Shown here: piece after piece, positions 6,604 to 8,745 of the stretch | How the letters are laid out: each line of letters starts with the position of its first letter | Position numbering within the stretch: position 1 is the stretch's first letter | DNA from: an uncultured bacterium | Lineage (GTDB): Bacteria > Verrucomicrobiota > Kiritimatiellia > RFP12 > UBA1067 | Assembly: GCA_902773475.1 (NCBI GenBank) | Contig: CACYEO010000052.1 | Span: forward strand, 1-8,745 | Direction: 5' to 3' | Length of the DNA: 8,745 bases | The notes under the pieces: generated by a model | Told to the model about the DNA's origin: nothing | Database searches by the model: none | What the model saw: the letters and a program-made list of their open reading frames with translations, nothing else | Position numbers and translations under genes: made by a program

Positions 6604-6831
6604 ATGCCAGGCTGGACACAGATACTGCTGCTGCTTGTAATCATTCTCATTCTTTTCGGCGGAGCCAACAAGCTTCCGCAGCTTGCGCGTTCGCTCGGCA
6701 AGTCGCTCGGCGAATTCAAGAAAGGCCGCGTCGAAGCCGAGAAGGAGCTTGACGAAGCCATAAACGAGAAAGACGCCAAGTCCGTCGCGAAGAACGCGAC
6801 GGCGAAGGGTGCGGAGACTGAAGCGTCCTGA
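6604..6831 (+). CDS. tatA: Sec-independent protein translocase TatA/TatE subunit
   Basis: This is a 75-residue pore-forming subunit of the twin-arginine translocase, which moves folded proteins across the cytoplasmic membrane. Residues 1-18 form the short N-terminal membrane helix, then the family hinge FGGANKLPQLARSLGKSLGEFKKG (about 18-41), an amphipathic helix, and a charged Lys/Glu/Ala tail. ATG 6604 is chosen because GAGG lies 5 nt upstream and TatA proteins begin just before the helix. An in-frame ATG at 6580 would add eight residues. The normal position of 'FG' and the absence of an acidic residue in the membrane helix favour TatA/E over TatB. No tatC is in the window. The 24-base spacing to uvrC indicates one operon. 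Confidence 0.92.
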   Translation: MPGWTQILLLLVIILILFGGANKLPQLARSLGKSLGEFKKGRVEAEKELDEAINEKDAKSVAKNATAKGAETEAS

Positions 6832-6839
6832 CGGACCGC

Positions 6840-6854
6840 TCCGCCGCAGGCGGA
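6840..6854 (+). promoter_or_regulatory. Hairpin covering the uvrC ribosome-binding region
   Basis: TCCGCC at 6840-6845 pairs perfectly with GGCGGA at 6849-6854 around a GCA loop. It ends one base before the uvrC ATG at 6856. The only Shine-Dalgarno-like bases, AGGCGGA at 6848-6854, lie inside it. The tatA stop codon is at 6829-6831, so a ribosome finishing tatA would cover and open the hairpin, which would couple uvrC translation to tatA. The structure is seen in the sequence; the coupling is inference. Confidence 0.45.
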
Positions 6855-6855
6855 C

Positions 6856-8316
6856 ATGAACGACATACTCCGCCGCAAACTGTCGAACGTCCCCGTCCGT
6901 CCCGGATGCTATATCATGCGGGACAGGCGGGGCGAAATCATCTACGTGGGAAAGGCCGTCAATCTGCGGCGGCGCGTGCTTTCCTATTTCCGCGCGGGGG
7001 CGCGCCATCCGCCCAAAGTCCGGTCGATGGTCAATTGCGTGGAGGATATCGAGTTCCTCGTGGTGCGCAACGATGCCGAAGCCCTGCTGACCGAGGCGTC
7101 GCTCATAAAGCGCTACAAACCGCGTTTCAACATCCTGATGCGCGACGACAAACGGTATCTCGCGCTCCGCGCCGACCCGGGCGAGGATTTCCCGGGTTTT
7201 TCCGAATGCCGCATCGTGCGCGACGACGGAGCGCTTTATTTCGGCCCGTTCCCGTCTTCCCCCGTAGTGCGTGCGGCGAGGGATTTCGCGGAGGAGCATT
7301 ACGGGCTGCGCTCGTGCAGGGTCCTCGTGCCGGACGCCGAAACGCACAGGCACTGCCACGAAGACGTTGTGCGGCGCTGCTCCGCGCCCTGCATGGGGCG
7401 GATTTCATCCCGCGACTACAAGGCGCGTTTCGACGAGGCCTGCGCGTTCCTGCGCGGCGAGCGCCCCGAGACCCTCGCCGCGCTGAAAGACAGGATGCGC
7501 GAGGCCGCCGGGAAAGGCGACTACGAGGAGGCCGCGCGCCTGCGCGACATCCACGCCGCGCTGGACGAACTGATCCGCAGCCGCGCCAGAGCAAGGAAGA
7601 CGCCGGAAATGAAGCGCGAAGAGGCGGCCGCCGGACTGCGCCAGCTCGCCGCCGCCGTCGGGCTCGACAGCCCGCCGCGCATCATAGAATGCGTGGACAT
7701 ATCGAACCTTTTCGGAACGCATTCCGTGGCGTCGATGGTTGTCGCCGTTGACGGAATCCCCGACAGGCGGCGCTACAGGCGCTTCAAGATAAAGACCGTG
7801 GAGGGCGCGGACGATCCGCGGTCCATGGGCGAGGTCGTTTCGCGCAGGTACAATCCTGAAGGGGAACTCGCCGGGAAGAACCCCGACGCATCGCTTTTCA
7901 TCTGCGACGGCGGAATAACGCAGCTGCGCGCGGCGCGGCGCGCGTTCGCGTCCGTGGGCAGAAGCGACATTCCGACATGCGGACTTGCCAAACGGATGGA
8001 GGAGATCGTCCTCGACGACGGCCGCGAACCGGTTCTGCTGCCGCGCGATTCGCCGGCCCTGGCAATCATCACCCGGCTGCGCGACGAGGCGCACAGATTC
8101 GCCATAACATACCACCGGGCGTTGCGCGAACGCACGATCAGGGAATCTGCGCTCGACGCCGTCCCCGGCATCGGCCCGGCGAAGAAGACCGCGCTGCTGC
8201 GCACGTTCAAATCCGTGCGCGGGATAGCGGCGGCCGGCGAGGATGCCGTGGCCGCCGCCGCAGGCGTGAATATCGAAACCGCCCGCGCGGTTCTGCGCGC
8301 GTGTTTCAGGAAATGA
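6856..8316 (+). CDS. uvrC: UvrABC system protein C (UvrC), short form
   Basis: UvrC makes both incisions around DNA lesions in nucleotide excision repair after UvrA/UvrB recognition. The protein has 486 residues. The N-terminal GIY-YIG nuclease (about 12-95) has Tyr19, YVGKA at 30-34, the NLRRR arginines and Glu80. Cys154, Cys167, Cys175 and Cys179 match the spacing of the UvrC iron-sulfur cysteines. The UvrB-binding UVR helices lie at 207-240. The second nuclease, an RNase H fold, keeps its Asp281 (ECVDIS), Asp351 (CDGG in place of the usual IDGG) and His413 (DEAHRF). Tandem helix-hairpin-helix repeats (about 433-486) bind DNA. Usual UvrC is about 600 residues. Here roughly 110 residues normally found between UVR and the RNase H domain are absent, with no frameshift. 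It is downstream of tatA in an operon. Confidence 0.95.
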   Translation: MNDILRRKLSNVPVRPGCYIMRDRRGEIIYVGKAVNLRRRVLSYFRAGARHPPKVRSMVNCVEDIEFLVVRNDAEALLTEASLIKRYKPRFNILMRDDKRYLALRADPGEDFPGFSECRIVRDDGALYFGPFPSSPVVRAARDFAEEHYGLRSCRVLVPDAETHRHCHEDVVRRCSAPCMGRISSRDYKARFDEACAFLRGERPETLAALKDRMREAAGKGDYEEAARLRDIHAALDELIRSRARARKTPEMKREEAAAGLRQLAAAVGLDSPPRIIECVDISNLFGTHSVASMVVAVDGIPDRRRYRRFKIKTVEGADDPRSMGEVVSRRYNPEGELAGKNPDASLFICDGGITQLRAARRAFASVGRSDIPTCGLAKRMEEIVLDDGREPVLLPRDSPALAIITRLRDEAHRFAITYHRALRERTIRESALDAVPGIGPAKKTALLRTFKSVRGIAAAGEDAVAAAAGVNIETARAVLRACFRK

Positions 8317-8341
8317 CGCGTCCGCCCGTCCGCCGCCGTTA

Positions 8342-8350
8342 TGCTATACT
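8342..8350 (+). promoter_or_regulatory. Extended -10 promoter of lysS
   Basis: TGC at 8342-8344 and TATACT at 8345-8350 are followed by TCGCG. No -35 box is visible at 16-18 bp, as for ilvD. Transcription should start near 8357, leaving about 19 nt that hold the ribosome-binding site GGAGAAAGG (8360-8368), 7 nt before the lysS ATG. Confidence 0.6.
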
Positions 8351-8375
8351 TCGCGCTTTGGAGAAAGGCCAGAAA

Positions 8376-8745
8376 ATGCCAGTCGAATCAAACGAATACC
8401 GCGACCAGCGTCTTGCAAACATGAAAGCCCTTGAAGAGGCGGGCTATCCGCCCTACGGGCGCAAATTCCCCCACACGGACCTCGCAGAGGCCAGAGCGGG
8501 CTTCGTGGAGGGCGCTCCGGCGGTCGTGGCCGGGCGTCTTATGACGATACGCCGCATGGGAAAGATGAATTTCTGCACCATGAACGACGGAACCGGGCGC
8601 TTCCAGCTGATATTCAAGCGGGACGAACTTTCCGAAAAGGCGTTCGCCGCGTTCAAGCTTCTCAACCTCGGCGACATAATCGGCGCGGAAGGAACGTTTT
8701 TCACCACGCAGAAGGGCGAGAAGTCCCTTGTCGTCAAAGAGTGGA
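8376..8745 (+). CDS. lysS: Lysyl-tRNA synthetase, class II, N-terminal part
   Basis: The first 123 codons are present and the gene continues past the window edge. The enzyme charges tRNA-Lys with lysine in the cytoplasm. Residues 8-31 (EYRDQRLANMKALEEAGYPPYGRKF) match the typical N-terminal helix of class II LysRS. Residues 49-123 form the OB-fold anticodon-binding domain, with VAGRLMTIRRMGKMNFCTMNDGTGRFQLIF, then LGDIIGAEGTFFTTQKGEKSLVVKEW, the classic G-K-x-x-F, D-G-t-G-r-x-Q and G-E-x-S/x-V-x-V positions. Related AspRS and AsnRS share the fold, but the 'G-x-x-P-Y' start and the TxxGE segment favour LysRS. The catalytic domain is not visible. The start is set by GGAGAAAGG 7 nt upstream. It has its own promoter in the gap after uvrC. 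Confidence 0.9.
   Translation, partial: MPVESNEYRDQRLANMKALEEAGYPPYGRKFPHTDLAEARAGFVEGAPAVVAGRLMTIRRMGKMNFCTMNDGTGRFQLIFKRDELSEKAFAAFKLLNLGDIIGAEGTFFTTQKGEKSLVVKEW

Noticed and set aside
6415..7359. N-terminal extension of the minus-strand gene back to 7359
   Set aside because: It would run antisense through tatA and the start of uvrC. The promoter, ribosome-binding site and signal peptide all point to the start at 6414.

Overview
The window is about 8.7 kb of ordinary-looking bacterial chromosome, GC-rich except for its A/T-rich first ~180 bases. It holds eight genes, one of them cut by the right edge. The mix of housekeeping genes and poorly known exported or membrane proteins, the recurring extended -10 promoters and an unusually short UvrC suggest the Verrucomicrobiota/Lentisphaerota/Kiritimatiellota group. 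That placement is an impression from protein style, not a demonstrated assignment. There is no rRNA, tRNA, transposase, integrase or CRISPR array, and no gene-free stretch longer than 300 bases.

Left part (1-1953, + strand): an A/T-rich leader carries a 13-bp direct repeat and a promoter. Then come a roughly six-helix membrane protein of unknown function, a DUF2752 membrane protein whose first codons contain a strong terminator-like hairpin, and a membrane-anchored protein with an Ala/Pro/Glu-rich linker. The last of these appears to have a promoter placing the transcription start at its ATG (leaderless).

Centre (1954-3738, + strand): ilvD, dihydroxy-acid dehydratase of branched-chain amino acid synthesis, stands alone behind its own extended -10 promoter. 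A six-codon mini-ORF overlaps its start codon.

Minus-strand block (3823-6414): two adjacent genes for exported proteins with signal peptides and no recognised function form an operon read from a promoter near 6461-6487. It converges on ilvD and diverges from tatA.

Right part (6526-8745, + strand): tatA (Tat protein export) and uvrC (nucleotide excision repair nuclease) form a short operon. The uvrC ribosome-binding region is tucked into a small hairpin. lysS (lysyl-tRNA synthetase) starts behind its own promoter and runs off the window.

The most useful cross-window observation is that six start regions share one promoter style, TGN followed by YAHACT and a GC-rich downstream segment, which gives a coherent transcription map. 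I did not find a convincing new defence system or mobile system. The best leads are the unknown exported-protein operon, the terminator hairpin inside the DUF2752 gene, the leaderless gene and the shortened UvrC.
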